From: Synechococcus sp. CS-1329
GTDB taxonomy: Bacteria; Cyanobacteriota; Cyanobacteriia; PCC-6307; Cyanobiaceae
Direction of reading: 5' to 3'
DNA: 64,000 nucleotides
NCBI RefSeq assembly: GCF_025128055.1
Contig: NZ_JAHLYS010000045.1
Coordinates: forward strand, 62,001 to 126,000
Both the position numbers and the translations under genes were made by a program. Below are positions 1 to 10,857 of this stretch, piece by piece. Every line of letters begins with the position of its first letter. The first letter of the stretch is position 1. The notes beneath the pieces were generated by a model. It was not told the origin of the DNA. It did no database searches and saw nothing but the letters and a program-made list of their open reading frames with translations.

Positions 1-1420
<1,420 letters not shown>

Positions 1421-1508
1421 AGCGGGACTGCGACGGGGTGACGGAATGGTCGGGTGAAAACAATGGGGCCGAAAGGATCATGCCGGCAGTACAGCCAAAC
1501 CCGCTGAG

Positions 1509-1526
1509 CGTGATGACATCATCACG
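1509..1526. promoter_or_regulatory. Perfect inverted repeat upstream of rpoD
   Basis: CGTGATGA-CA-TCATCACG: two perfect 8-bp arms around a 2-bp centre, about 90 bp upstream of the rpoD start in the 416-bp gap shared with priA. The compact two-fold symmetry is typical of a dimeric regulator site, but I recognise no named consensus. The rest of the gap (1421-1836) shows no ORF with coding character, no RNA gene and no convincing -35/-10 pair. Confidence 0.35.
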
Positions 1527-1836
1527 ACACAAAACGTTGCTTCAATGTCCGGGCGCAGCCGATAGCTGACCGGGATCAAAACAGGCACCATCTAGGGGCC
1601 GGGTGGAAGCGCTGGAACCAAAGACCTGACGACGGGGAACGGCCCGGAGGCCCAGCAGTGCTGTCAGGGGTGTTCGCAGACCGGGAGGCGCGCTGGAGGA
1701 GTACTCCGATCGGCCTGCACTTCATGTCTTCCCACTGGACGGAACTCTGCCGGGTTCCGACAGCAACCTTTTGAGCTGCTCAACGCTCCTATCTTAAGAA
1801 ACCCGTTTGGGGTTTGCAAGGAGAATCTCGAGACCG

Positions 1837-4095
1837 TTGGAGAAGTCCTTGTCCCCGCTCTGGCTTCAGGTGTGGGTGGAGGCCGGTCGGGAGGGGCGGA
1901 TTTTCACCTACCGCGCACCAGCAGACCTGGAGCTGGCCGCCGGGGATCTCGTCACGCTGCGACTGAGGGGCCGCCCCCAGATCGGCCTGGTGGTCGAGAC
2001 CCTGGCGGAGCCTCCGGCCGACCTCGATCCAGCCGTGATCCAGCCCGTGGAGGGTCTGCACCAGGCCGCCGCCGTCGATCCCCGCTGGCAGGCCCTGCTG
2101 CAGGAGGTGGCTCGCCACTGCCACACCAGCCTGTTTCGAACCCTCAAGACAGCCCTGCCCCCCGGCTGGCTCGGCCAGCGCTCGGGGCGCTCCCAGGGCC
2201 AGCGGCCGCGCCATCAGCTCTGGCTGGAGCTGGTGGAGAACCCCCCGGGCTCCCCGCCACTCACCAGCCGCCAGCAGCAACTGCACGAGCGCCTGCGGAC
2301 CTGCCCCGGCTCGGCGGCCCCCCAGGGCACGATCACGGCCTGGGGCTTCAGCCGCTCCCTGCTGCAGGCCATGGCGGCCAAGGGCTGGTTGCGCAGCAGC
2401 CAGCGCCTGCCGGCTGGCGGCCATGGCGGGCATGGCGGCTCATCAACGGCGGCGCTGGAGCCGCCCCGCGCCCTCAACCCGGAACAACAGCAGGCCCTAG
2501 GCGGGATCCTCTCGGCCTCTGGCCATCAGGAGTTCCTGCTCTGGGGGGTCACCGGGGCCGGCAAGACGGAGGTCTACCTGCAGGCAGCGGCGGCCTGCCT
2601 GGCCTCCGGCCGCAGTGCCCTGCTGCTCACCCCCGAGATCGGGCTGATTCCCCAACTGCTCGATCGCTGCCGCGCCCGCTTCGGTGAGCGCATCCTCGAA
2701 TTCCACAGCGGCCTCTCGGAGCGGGCGCGCATCGCCGCCTGGCGCCGCTGCCTGCAGGCGGACAGCGACACAGCGCTGATTGCCGTGGGCACCCGCTCGG
2801 CGGTGTTCCTGCCCCTGGCCCGCCTCGGCCTGGTGGTGCTCGATGAGGAACACGACAGCTCCTACAAACAGGACAGTCCGATGCCCTGCTACCACGCCAG
2901 GGAGGTGGCCCGTCTGCGCTGCCGCGACGCCGGAGCCGCCCTGGTGCTGGGCAGCGCCACCCCCTCCCTGGAAACCTGGCTGGCCTGCCGCCGCCTTGAT
3001 CAGCCCGCCCGCCTGCTGCGCCTCAGCCGCCGCATCAGTGGTCAGGAGGCGGCGCCCGTGCGGGTGGTGGACCTGCGCCAGGAGCTGGCGGAGGGCCATC
3101 GCCGCCTGATCAGCCGCCCGCTGATGGAGCGGATCGAGCGGCTGCAGGAGCGGGGGGAGCAGGCCGTGGTGCTGGTGCCCCGGCGCGGCTACAGCAGTTT
3201 CCTGAGCTGCCGCAGCTGCGGCGAGGTGGTCGAATGTCCCCACTGCGATGTGGCCCTCACGGTCCATCGCCTGCGCGATGGCAGCCAGACCCTGCGCTGC
3301 CACTGGTGCGGCCACCGCCAGGCCCTGACCTCCCGCTGCGGATCCTGCGGCTCCACCGCCTTCAAGCCCTTCGGTGCCGGCACCCAGCGGGTGATGGAGC
3401 AGCTGGAGCAGGAACTCTCGGGCCTGCGTCTGTTGCGCTTCGACCGGGACAGCACCCGGGGCCGCGACGGCCACAGGCGCCTTCTGGCCCGCTTCGAGGC
3501 CGGGGAGGCGGATGTGCTGGTGGGCACCCAGATGCTGGCCAAAGGCATGGATCTGCCCAGGGTCACCCTGGCGGCGGTGCTGGCGGCCGATGGCCTGCTG
3601 CATCGCCCGGATCTGCGTGCGTCTGAGCACTGCCTGCAGCTGCTGCTGCAGCTGGCCGGCCGGGCCGGGCGGGGGGAGCGTCCCGGCGAGGTGATCGTGC
3701 AGACCTACCTACCGGACCACCCCGTGATCCAGCACCTGATCGATGGCCGCTACGACGCCTTTCTCGAGGCCGAACTGCAGCTGCGGCGCCAGGCGGGCCT
3801 GGTGCCCTTCAGCCGGGCCTGCCTGCTGCGCCTGGCCGGTCCCTCCGGAGCGGCCACCGCCACCGCCACCGCGGCCCTCGCCGAGCAGCTGCGCCCCCGG
3901 GTGGAGCAGGCCGGCTGGCAGCTGATCGGCCCCGCCCCCGCCGTGGTGGCGCGGGTGGCCGGCCGCTACCGCTGGCAACTGCTGCTGCACGGTCCGGCCG
4001 GCGCCGATCTGCCCCTGCCCCCTGAAGCCGAGCTGCGCGCTGGCCTGAGCCGCGGGGTCAGCCTCTCGATTGATCCGGATCCGATCGAGCTCTGA
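1837..4095 (+). CDS. priA: Primosomal protein N' (replication restart helicase PriA)
   Basis: ATP-dependent 3'-5' DNA helicase that reloads the replisome at stalled forks. Seen: N-terminal 3'-binding domain, Walker A GVTGAGKT near residue 237, DEEH box (VLDEEHDSSYKQ) near 335, eight zinc-binding cysteines in four CxxC pairs between about 457 and 505, and helicase motifs V/VI (GTQMLAKGMD, QLAGRAGRG). The frame extends to a TTG at 1807, but an AAGGAG sits at 1819-1824. I therefore prefer TTG at 1837; GTG at 1870 is also possible. About 750 residues is normal for PriA. The 3' end overlaps the convergent DUF3153 gene by 38 bp. Confidence 0.95.
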   Translation: MEKSLSPLWLQVWVEAGREGRIFTYRAPADLELAAGDLVTLRLRGRPQIGLVVETLAEPPADLDPAVIQPVEGLHQAAAVDPRWQALLQEVARHCHTSLFRTLKTALPPGWLGQRSGRSQGQRPRHQLWLELVENPPGSPPLTSRQQQLHERLRTCPGSAAPQGTITAWGFSRSLLQAMAAKGWLRSSQRLPAGGHGGHGGSSTAALEPPRALNPEQQQALGGILSASGHQEFLLWGVTGAGKTEVYLQAAAACLASGRSALLLTPEIGLIPQLLDRCRARFGERILEFHSGLSERARIAAWRRCLQADSDTALIAVGTRSAVFLPLARLGLVVLDEEHDSSYKQDSPMPCYHAREVARLRCRDAGAALVLGSATPSLETWLACRRLDQPARLLRLSRRISGQEAAPVRVVDLRQELAEGHRRLISRPLMERIERLQERGEQAVVLVPRRGYSSFLSCRSCGEVVECPHCDVALTVHRLRDGSQTLRCHWCGHRQALTSRCGSCGSTAFKPFGAGTQRVMEQLEQELSGLRLLRFDRDSTRGRDGHRRLLARFEAGEADVLVGTQMLAKGMDLPRVTLAAVLAADGLLHRPDLRASEHCLQLLLQLAGRAGRGERPGEVIVQTYLPDHPVIQHLIDGRYDAFLEAELQLRRQAGLVPFSRACLLRLAGPSGAATATATAALAEQLRPRVEQAGWQLIGPAPAVVARVAGRYRWQLLLHGPAGADLPLPPEAELRAGLSRGVSLSIDPDPIEL

Positions 4096-5221
4096 GGCGG
4101 GGGCCCTGGGGAGAGGGCAGTTCGGGCCAGCCGAATCCCGCCTGCCGCCGCAGCCGCTGCAGCACCAGGCTCAGCGCCAGCAGCAGGCCGATCACCAAGC
4201 TGCCCACCCCCAGGCGGCTCCAGCGCCAGCTGCGCAACTCCAGCCGGTTGATGGCCCCCAGTTGCAGGGGCCAGTTCAGCCCCCCGGGCCGGGCTTCCAC
4301 CGCCAGGGGCTTGGCGCTGCGCACGGCCCCTGGCTCCAGCCCCCGGAGCCGCAGCTGGAAACTCAGGCCAGGCAGGGGCTGCAGCTGGCTCAGGTCGAGT
4401 TCGAAGCCCAGCTGCTGGTGAACCCCCAGCAGCCAATTGCGCTCCTGCAGGTTCAGGTCAGGGGCGGGCAGGGCCTGGCCGGTGAGCTCGCCGGCATCGA
4501 GGGCCAGGCGCCGGAGCAGGGCGGTCGCATCGGCCGCTGAAACCACGCCGCTGCTGATGCTCAGACGGCCCTGCTCCGGCTCCAGCGAGAGCTTGTAACG
4601 GCTGAGATCGGCGTCGGCGCTGAGGGTGCTGGCGAACTGTCGCTGCCAGGGCATCCAGCGACCACTGGTGCTGGTGAGGCTCTGGCTCAACTCCAGGCGG
4701 CCCGGCGCCGGCAGGCTCAGGTCGGTCTCGACGCGCAGGCAGCCCCCCAGCAGCCCCATCAGCAGCAGCAGCACCGCCAGCACCACAAGCGCGAAGCCCA
4801 GGGGTTGCCGGGTGGGACCCACCGGCGGCGGCGGCGGGTCCTCCGCTCGTCGCCGGCCCGGGCGGGACTGGCTCAGGGGCATCGCCCGTTGCTGCAGCGA
4901 TTCCACCGCACCGATCGGCGGCAGGGTCAGGGACCAGTTCTCCGGTCGCTGCAGGCTGGGCGCCTCCAGGATCAGGCTGAGGTCGCGGGCCTGGCGGCGC
5001 AGCTCGGGATCAGCGCAGCCATGGAGCCCGCGCACGCAGCTGGCCGCCCGCTCCGAGTCGCCCTGGCCGATCAAGGCGGTGGCCATCAGCATCCGCGCCC
5101 GGCCGCCCAGGGGAACCGTGACGGCATGGGCGGCCACGATCGGCTCCAGCAAGCGCAGGCAACGGCCATACTCCCCCCGCTCGATCGCCGCCCGTGCCGG
5201 CGCCAGGACATCCTCAGCCAC
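4058..5221 (-). CDS. TPR-like / DUF3153 membrane protein
   Basis: Conserved cyanobacterial protein of unknown function, about 387 residues. The N-terminal ~100 residues are helical, alanine-rich and TPR-like. A Pro/Arg-rich linker and a transmembrane segment (about 150-170) end in GGCLRV. A beta-rich DUF3153 domain follows, then a second membrane helix near residue 350. The topology suggests a domain exposed on one membrane face and tethered at both ends. GTG at 5221 is chosen because it overlaps the argB stop as GTGGCTGA, implying translational coupling. The fusion of a TPR-like region to DUF3153 is noteworthy. The domain name comes from recognition; function is unknown. Confidence 0.75.
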   Translation of the reverse strand: MAEDVLAPARAAIERGEYGRCLRLLEPIVAAHAVTVPLGGRARMLMATALIGQGDSERAASCVRGLHGCADPELRRQARDLSLILEAPSLQRPENWSLTLPPIGAVESLQQRAMPLSQSRPGRRRAEDPPPPPVGPTRQPLGFALVVLAVLLLLMGLLGGCLRVETDLSLPAPGRLELSQSLTSTSGRWMPWQRQFASTLSADADLSRYKLSLEPEQGRLSISSGVVSAADATALLRRLALDAGELTGQALPAPDLNLQERNWLLGVHQQLGFELDLSQLQPLPGLSFQLRLRGLEPGAVRSAKPLAVEARPGGLNWPLQLGAINRLELRSWRWSRLGVGSLVIGLLLALSLVLQRLRRQAGFGWPELPSPQGPRLRARSDPDQSRG

Positions 5222-6131
5222 CCCGGAGCGCACCCGATCGAGCTTCGTCGCGGCTGCTGCCGACCACCATCGTGCCGACACCGGCATCGGTGAACACCTC
5301 CAGCAGCAGGGCATGGGGCACCCGGCCGTCGAGGATGTGAGCAGCGCCCACTCCCTGGGCCAGAGCCCGGATGCAGCACTGGGTCTTGGGGGTCATCCCC
5401 GCATTGACCACGCCGCTGCGGATCAGCTCCCGGGCCTCGGACAGGCTGATCTTTCTGAGCAGGCTGGAGGGATCCTCGCGGTCCTGGAGAACGCCGGGGG
5501 TGTCGGTGAGCAGGATCAGCTTCTCGGCCTGAAGGGCCGCCGCCAGCTCCCCGGCCACGGTGTCGGCATTGATGTTGTGGGCCTGGCCGCTGGAATCGGC
5601 GGCCACACTGGAGATCACCGGGATGTAGCCGTTGTCCAGCAGGGGGGCGAGCACATCGGGGTTGACCGCCGCCACCTCCCCCACCCAACCGTGGGAGCCA
5701 TCCCCCCAGGTGCGGGCCTCCACCAGGCCCCCATCGCTGCCGCAGAGCCCCACCGCACGCCCCCCCACCCGGTTGAGGCCGTTGACGATCTGCTTGTTGA
5801 CCCGGCCCACCAGCACCATTTCCACCACATCCATGGTGGCGTCGTCGGTGACCCGCAGACCCTCCCGGAATTCGGCTGGGATCTCCAGCTTCTTCAGCCA
5901 TTGATTGATCTCCGGTCCGCCCCCGTGGACCACCACCGGCTGCACACCCACGCAGGCCAGCAGGGCCACGTCGCGGAAGACCGCGTCGCGCAGGTCTTCG
6001 CGCACCATCGCCGCACCGCCGTACTTCACCACCACGCGCCGGCCGGCGAAGCGCTGGATGTAGGGAAGGGCCTCACTGAGGACAGACACCCGCAGGGTGT
6101 CCTCTGCGCTGATGACGGGGTCGTGGCTCAA
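5214..6131 (-). CDS. argB: Acetylglutamate kinase
   Basis: Phosphorylates N-acetyl-L-glutamate in arginine synthesis. In cyanobacteria this enzyme is the classic partner of P-II, which relieves arginine inhibition. Seen: VVKYGGAAM substrate/ATP loop near residue 35, [10 protein letters not shown] near 67, a glycine-rich [12 protein letters not shown] segment near 190, LLTDTPGV, and a C-terminal region with GVGTMVV. The length of 305 residues fits. Starts at ATG 6131 and is followed, with an 8-bp overlap, by the DUF3153 gene. A glnB gene is present at about 49.5 kb, so the P-II partner is in the same window but not adjacent. Confidence 0.96.
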   Translation of the reverse strand: MSHDPVISAEDTLRVSVLSEALPYIQRFAGRRVVVKYGGAAMVREDLRDAVFRDVALLACVGVQPVVVHGGGPEINQWLKKLEIPAEFREGLRVTDDATMDVVEMVLVGRVNKQIVNGLNRVGGRAVGLCGSDGGLVEARTWGDGSHGWVGEVAAVNPDVLAPLLDNGYIPVISSVAADSSGQAHNINADTVAGELAAALQAEKLILLTDTPGVLQDREDPSSLLRKISLSEARELIRSGVVNAGMTPKTQCCIRALAQGVGAAHILDGRVPHALLLEVFTDAGVGTMVVGSSRDEARSGALRGG

Positions 6132-6167
6132 GGGAGAAATGAAGACAGTGGGTGAAGGGGCCGGGGT

Positions 6168-6734
6168 TCAGGCCGCGGCAGCGGGCTCGGCCACATCCGT
6201 GCCGGGCAACAGGCTCAGCTCCAGCTCCCCAGGGGAGATCAGCCGCAGCTCGGCATGGAGGTCGGGCCCGAAGAAGCGACCCAGCCGCTCCTGCTTGGCC
6301 TGCCAGCGCTCCGCCGGCACCCCCTGGCAGAGGAAGTGGAGCACCAGGCCGTAACCGTCATCCACCTGACGCTCGGCCACGCTCAGCAGCTGCGGCGGAG
6401 CGTCGTCGTTCCAGAGCTTGAGGGCTTCGAGGGAACTCTCCAGATGGGCCTTCTGGCCATAGCGCCAGCGGGTCACATCCTTGAGCAGCACGCGCAGGGG
6501 CTCGCTCTCGGGGCGCTCGCGCAGCTCCCGCAGCTCATCCACCGGCGTCAGCCGCTGGGCAGGGGGCAGCTCCGACGACTTCAGGGCCAGACCGCCCAGC
6601 AGCACGGGAATGCCGTAGAAGACCCCCGCCAGGCTGATGTTGGGGCTGTCGGTGGCGTAGGCGATCGAACCGATCACCGTGAGCGCTGCGCCGAGGATGG
6701 TCAGCAGGCTGCCGGGCGATGTGAGTGCTTGCAT
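6168..6734 (-). CDS. DUF2854 membrane protein
   Basis: Cyanobacterial/plastid family of unknown function, about 188 residues from ATG 6734. Two N-terminal membrane helices (SLLTILGAALTVIGSIAYA and VFYGIPVLLGGLALK) are followed by a soluble domain of about 130 residues. An AGGA lies about 10 bases before the chosen ATG. A start at 6797 would add 21 residues that run into the divergent gene at 6796, so it is rejected. Lies upstream of argB with a 36-bp gap and could be co-transcribed. Family assignment rests on the characteristic helix pair; the role is unknown. Confidence 0.75.
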   Translation of the reverse strand: MQALTSPGSLLTILGAALTVIGSIAYATDSPNISLAGVFYGIPVLLGGLALKSSELPPAQRLTPVDELRELRERPESEPLRVLLKDVTRWRYGQKAHLESSLEALKLWNDDAPPQLLSVAERQVDDGYGLVLHFLCQGVPAERWQAKQERLGRFFGPDLHAELRLISPGELELSLLPGTDVAEPAAAA

Positions 6735-6795
6735 CTCGCCATCTTCCTGCAACGCGGTCCAGGATGGCCACCGTCGCCCAGGAGCCTCTTCGGCC

Positions 6796-7092
6796 ATGGA
6801 TCAGCCCAGCCCCGATGCCGATCCCGTTGTCCCGACTGCCGCTGAACCGTCTGCCGCTGAACCGTCTGCCGCTGAACCGTCTGCTTCAGCCGCGTCGTCC
6901 TCTCTCCCTGAGATTCCATTCAGCGACCCCAGCACCCTGACGCTGCTGGATCAGCTCACCGAAGATCGCCTCTGGCTGCTGCAGCAGATCGATGGTGGTC
7001 GCTGGCCCGATCTGAGGTTGGATCTCGCGGCCCTGGAGCGGGAACTCGGGCAGCTGCTCGACCAGGCCCGCCAGCGGCTCGAACCCGGCTGA
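6796..7092 (+). CDS. Small conserved hypothetical protein with AEPSA repeats
   Basis: 98 residues from ATG 6796 (AGGAG at 6780-6784). The first 40 residues are low complexity, with three tandem Ala-Glu-Pro-Ser-Ala units. The C-terminal half is a predicted amphipathic helical region (LTLLDQLTEDRLWLLQQIDG) ending in a charged helix. No family recognised. Divergent from the DUF2854 gene and ends 8 bp before the convergent ssb stop. The helical half looks like an orphan conserved in picocyanobacteria; the leader is probably disordered. Confidence 0.6.
   Translation: MDQPSPDADPVVPTAAEPSAAEPSAAEPSASAASSSLPEIPFSDPSTLTLLDQLTEDRLWLLQQIDGGRWPDLRLDLAALERELGQLLDQARQRLEPG
6841..6885 (+). repeat. Three tandem 15-bp units inside a coding region
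   Basis: GCTGAACCGTCTGCC occurs three times in a row (6841-6855, 6856-6870, 6871-6885; the last unit differs at its final base). The period is a multiple of three, so copy-number slippage would add or remove AEPSA units without shifting the frame. Confidence 0.9.
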
Positions 7093-7100
7093 TCCTGCCC

Positions 7101-7583
7101 TCAGAAGGGGATTTCGTCGTCGTCGTCGGCGAGATCAGGCACCAGGGGTGAGGTGTTCCAGGTGGGTGGCGCCGACTCGGGCGCCGCCGGACGCGGCGCG
7201 GGAGTGGCGGGCCGGGGCGCCGAGGACACCGGCCGGGGAATCGTGCGCGCCGGCGGGGCGGGGGCCGGGGCGGCTCCCTGGGCAGCCAGGGGATGCAGGC
7301 GGGAGAGGGTGAATTCGGCGCGCTTCTCCTTGATGCCATCAGGACGGGCGAAGGTGCTCATGCGCAGCCGCCCCTCGATCATCAAGCGCTGACCCACCTG
7401 CACCCGGTTCTGCAGATCCTGGGCGAGATTGCCCCAGCCCACCACCTTCAGCTGGCCCGGGGGATCATCGGGGCGAAGCCCGTCGAGCTCGACGGACATC
7501 TCCGCCACCGGCGTCTGGTTGTCCTGGGTGTAGCGCACCTGGGGTGCCTCCAGCACCACCACCTCGAGCAAGCACTGGTTCAC
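7101..7583 (-). CDS. ssb: Single-stranded DNA-binding protein
   Basis: OB-fold protein that coats ssDNA in replication and repair. Seen: N-terminal OB fold (CLLEVVVLEAPQVRYTQDNQ, VELDGLR, KVVGWGNLAQD, GQRLMIEGRL), a Pro/Ala-rich linker, and the acidic tip DDDDEIPF that recruits partner proteins. GTG 7583 is chosen because the next residues (NQCLLEV) align with the usual start of picocyanobacterial SSB; frames from 7610 or 7655 would add unrelated residues and overlap the divergent cobK start. About 160 residues. Confidence 0.92.
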   Translation of the reverse strand: MNQCLLEVVVLEAPQVRYTQDNQTPVAEMSVELDGLRPDDPPGQLKVVGWGNLAQDLQNRVQVGQRLMIEGRLRMSTFARPDGIKEKRAEFTLSRLHPLAAQGAAPAPAPPARTIPRPVSSAPRPATPAPRPAAPESAPPTWNTSPLVPDLADDDDEIPF

Positions 7584-7614
7584 GACCCATTCGGCGAGAG
7601 CGGGCCCCATCTTG

Positions 7615-8469
7615 ATGCACGGACCCAACTCCTCGATCTGGCTGCTGGGCGGCACGGGTGAGGGCCCCCTGATCGCCGCCCGGCTGCTGGCCGCCGGCTG
7701 GAGTGTGCAGGTGTCGCTGGTGAGCGATGACGCCCTGCGGGCCTATGCCCCCCACCCGCGCCTGGCCAGTCGCCTGGGGGCCCTGGCGGGGCCCGGGGCG
7801 ATCGCAGCCGAGCTGCAGGAGGCTCCCCTGGCTCCCTTCCGCTGGGTGATCGACGCCAGCCATCCCTTCGCCTGCCGCATCAGCGCTGACCTGGCGGTGG
7901 TCTGCGTCCACCAGCGCCAGCCGCTGTTGCGCCTCCGGCGCCCGCCGGCCCGCCAGCCGATCGGATCCAGGCTGATCCTGCTGGAGCAGCTGGAGGATCT
8001 GGCCGGCCTGGACCTGGGGGGCGAGCGGCTGCTGCTGGCCATCGGCGCCCGCCACCTGCCCAGGGCCGTGGAGCTGGCGGGCGCCGGGGCCTGCTTCGCT
8101 CGCATCCTGCCCAGCCCCACCAGCCTGCGGCTGGCCCTGGCGGCGGGACTGGGGCCCGGGGCCCTTGCCTGTCACCGGCCCGGTACGGGTCTGGCGGCTG
8201 CGGCTCCAGGCGCGATCGAGCGGGCGCTGTTGCTGCAATGGGCGATCACAGCTGTGCTCTGCCGTCAGTCGGGCGGGCCCACGGAGCAGCTCTGGCAGCA
8301 GCTCTGCGCTGAGCTGGGGCTGAGCCTGCTGCTGCTGAAGCGACCGGAGGAGCCGATCAGCGGGGCTGAGCTGTGGCCCCTGGAGCCGTTGCTGCGGCGG
8401 GTGGGGCTCCCAGCTGGTCAGCCACCAGCTGGGGAAGGGACACCCGCGGCCGCGGACCCAGCTGGGTGA
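7615..8469 (+). CDS. cobK: Precorrin-6A reductase (CobK/CbiJ family)
   Basis: NAD(P)H-dependent reduction of precorrin-6A in corrin-ring synthesis. Seen: nucleotide-binding start WLLGGTGEGPLIAARLLAAG, VIDASHPFA near residue 80, a central LLLAIGARHL strand, and the C-terminal KRPEEP segment. 284 residues from ATG 7615. Its last 113 bp overlap, in antisense, the 3' end of the adenosine-kinase-like gene. Together with cobO at 29.0 kb it indicates cobalamin (pseudocobalamin) synthesis by this organism. Confidence 0.85.
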   Translation: MHGPNSSIWLLGGTGEGPLIAARLLAAGWSVQVSLVSDDALRAYAPHPRLASRLGALAGPGAIAAELQEAPLAPFRWVIDASHPFACRISADLAVVCVHQRQPLLRLRRPPARQPIGSRLILLEQLEDLAGLDLGGERLLLAIGARHLPRAVELAGAGACFARILPSPTSLRLALAAGLGPGALACHRPGTGLAAAAPGAIERALLLQWAITAVLCRQSGGPTEQLWQQLCAELGLSLLLLKRPEEPISGAELWPLEPLLRRVGLPAGQPPAGEGTPAAADPAG

Positions 8470-9409
8470 TCACCTGACCGGCGCAGAGGGATCCCAGCTG
8501 GCCGCAGTACTGAAGGGGTTCGCCACGGCTGAGGCCGTAGAGGAAGCCGGCGGCATAGAGGTCGCCGGCCCCGGTGGTATCCACCAGCGGTCCCAGCACC
8601 CGGGGCTCGATGCGATGGACCTCGCCGCCGCCCAGCACCACCGAACCGAGGGCCCCACGGGTGAGCACGGCGATGGAGCAGCGGCCGCGCACCTGCTCCA
8701 TCGCCTCCTCGAAGTCATCGCATCGATAGAGGGCGGTGATCTCGGCTTCGTTGGCGAAGAGCACATCGACATGGCCATCCACCAGCTCCAGGAAGCTGTC
8801 GCGGTGCCGCTCGACGCAGAAGGCATCGGAGAGGGAGAGGGCCACCTGGCCGCCGGCCGCGCGCATCACCTCAGCTGCAGCGAGGAAGGCCCGCTTGGCC
8901 GCCTCCCCATCCCAGAGGTAGCCCTCCAGGTAAAGCATCCCCGCCTGACGCACCAGGTCGAGGTCGAGGTCTGCAGGCTCCAGGTCCACGGAGGCACCCA
9001 GAAAGGTGCACATCGTGCGCTGGGCATCGGGGGTGACCAGGATCAGGCAGCGGGCGGTGGCGGCTCCGCTGCTGGCGGCCGGAGTCTCGAAGCGGGCCCC
9101 CACCGAGCGGATGTCGTGGCTGAAGATCGACCCCAGCTGGTCATCGCGCACCCGGCCGATGAAGCCGGCCCGAGCCCCCAGCATGGCCAGGCCCGCCAGG
9201 GTGTTGGCGGCCGATCCGCCGGAGGTTTCCAGACCCGGCCCGGCGGCGGCGTAGAGCCGCTGGGCCTGCTCGGCATCCACCAGGGCCATGCCGCCCTTGC
9301 TCAGGCCGTGCTGCTCGAGGAAGGCATCGTCGGAGCTGACCAGCACATCGACGATGGCGTTGCCGATGCCCACCACATCGAGGGTCCGGCCGGAAGCAAG
9401 GGTCGTCAT
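8357..9409 (-). CDS. PfkB-family sugar/nucleoside kinase, adenosine-kinase-like
   Basis: Ribokinase-superfamily kinase, probably salvaging adenosine to AMP. Seen: [13 protein letters not shown] at the start, [17 protein letters not shown] near residue 60, substrate-lid region, and the catalytic anion-hole motif [13 protein letters not shown] near 290. ATG 9409 overlaps the purA stop (ATGA), so it is coupled to purA, which supports a purine role. About 350 residues. The last ~38 codons are Ala/Pro-rich, lie beyond the kinase fold and overlap cobK in antisense. The substrate is inferred, not proven. Confidence 0.88.
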   Translation of the reverse strand: MTTLASGRTLDVVGIGNAIVDVLVSSDDAFLEQHGLSKGGMALVDAEQAQRLYAAAGPGLETSGGSAANTLAGLAMLGARAGFIGRVRDDQLGSIFSHDIRSVGARFETPAASSGAATARCLILVTPDAQRTMCTFLGASVDLEPADLDLDLVRQAGMLYLEGYLWDGEAAKRAFLAAAEVMRAAGGQVALSLSDAFCVERHRDSFLELVDGHVDVLFANEAEITALYRCDDFEEAMEQVRGRCSIAVLTRGALGSVVLGGGEVHRIEPRVLGPLVDTTGAGDLYAAGFLYGLSRGEPLQYCGQLGSLCAGQVITQLGPRPRVSLPQLVADQLGAPPAAATAPGATAQPR

Positions 9410-10725
9410 ACGTTCAGCAGGGCACGCTTGGGTCCGTGGATCGGATCCTCCACCACGATCGTCTGATCGCGCTGGGCACCGAGGGAGACGATCGCGATCG
9501 GCACCTCCATCAGTTCCGCGAGGAAGCGCAGGTAGGCCATGGCCGGAGCGGGCAGATCCTCCAGAGCGCGGCACTCGGCGGTGGAGCACTGCCAGCCCGG
9601 CAGGGTCTGATAGATCGGCCGGCAGCGGGCGAAGGTCTCGGCGCTGCTGGGGAAATGGTCGATGCGCTCGCCATCGAGCTCATAGGCCACCCCCACCTGG
9701 ATTTCATCGAGCTCATCGAGCACGTCCAACTTGGTGATGGCCAGGCAATCCAGGCCATTCACCTCCACGGCGTAGCGGCCGATCACCCCATCGAACCAGC
9801 CGCAACGGCGGCGGCGGCCGGTGGTGGTGCCGTACTCGCCGCCGCGGTCGCAGAGGTGATCGTTGAGGCTGCCCTGCAGCTCCGTGGGGAAGGGGCCCTC
9901 GCCCACCCGGGTGGTGTAGGCCTTGGCCACTCCGATCACGCGGTCGATCAGCGTCGGGCCGACACCGGCGCCGATGCAGGCACCGCCGGAGACGGGATTC
10001 GAGGAGGTGACGTAGGGATAGGTGCCATGGTCGAGGTCCAGCAGGGTTCCCTGGGCGCCTTCGAAGAGGATGTTCTGGCGGGCCCGGGCCGCCTGGTGGA
10101 TCGTGCGGGTGCAATCGACCACATGGGGGGCCAGCCGTTCGCCATAAGCGAGGTACTCGCGCAGCACCTCCTCGGGGTCGAGCGGCTCGAGGCCATAGAT
10201 GCGCTCGAGAATCAGATTCTTCTCGGCCAGGGGGCCCATCAGGCGCTCGCGCAGGCGATCGGGATCGAGCAGGTCGATCACGCGGATGCCGTTGCGGTCC
10301 GATTTGTCGGCGTAGGTGGGCCCGATGCCCCGCCCGGTGGTGCCGATGCGGCGGTCGCCGCGCCGCTGCTCCATCGCCTGATCCAGCAGGCGGTGGTAGG
10401 GCATGGTGACGTGGGCCGTGGAGGCCAGCTTCAGGCCCGAGATATCGATGCCGTAGTCCCCGAGCATGTCGAGTTCCTCGAGCATGATCCGCGGATCGAC
10501 CACCGTGCCTGAACCGATCAGGCAGATGGTGTCGGGGTAGAGAATTCCGGAGGGAATCAGGTGCAGCTTGAGCACCTTGTCATCGACCACGATCGTGTGG
10601 CCTGCATTCACGCCGCCCTGATAACGAACCACCACATCGGCGGATCGGCTCAGCAGGTCAGTGATCTTGCCTTTCCCCTCGTCGCCCCACTGTGCACCGA
10701 TGACGACAACATTGGCCAAGGACAC
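9406..10725 (-). CDS. purA: Adenylosuccinate synthetase
   Basis: GTP-dependent ligation of IMP and aspartate, first committed step to AMP. Seen: N-terminal [15 protein letters not shown]-loop, [23 protein letters not shown] near residue 130, [18 protein letters not shown] near 230, and a C-terminal base-recognition region. 439 residues is standard. Upstream gene psb27 ends 132 bp away; downstream it overlaps the adenosine-kinase-like gene by ATGA. Confidence 0.97.
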   Translation of the reverse strand: MSLANVVVIGAQWGDEGKGKITDLLSRSADVVVRYQGGVNAGHTIVVDDKVLKLHLIPSGILYPDTICLIGSGTVVDPRIMLEELDMLGDYGIDISGLKLASTAHVTMPYHRLLDQAMEQRRGDRRIGTTGRGIGPTYADKSDRNGIRVIDLLDPDRLRERLMGPLAEKNLILERIYGLEPLDPEEVLREYLAYGERLAPHVVDCTRTIHQAARARQNILFEGAQGTLLDLDHGTYPYVTSSNPVSGGACIGAGVGPTLIDRVIGVAKAYTTRVGEGPFPTELQGSLNDHLCDRGGEYGTTTGRRRRCGWFDGVIGRYAVEVNGLDCLAITKLDVLDELDEIQVGVAYELDGERIDHFPSSAETFARCRPIYQTLPGWQCSTAECRALEDLPAPAMAYLRFLAELMEVPIAIVSLGAQRDQTIVVEDPIHGPKRALLNV

Positions 10726-10857
10726 AGCGGCCCGTAGCCGCTTCTAAGCACAAGGGACAACAGTCTCAGATGACCAGCCCTTTCGTCAAAGCCCAGTGGC
10801 CTGAAACCAAGCTGGCTGAGCTCTGATCGGAGCCGCTGCTGCTGCCCCCCTCGGGGA

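Noticed and set aside
1771-1795. TTGAGC ... TATCTT as a promoter for priA
   Set aside because: Hexamers are separated by only 13 bp, too short for a sigma-70 promoter.
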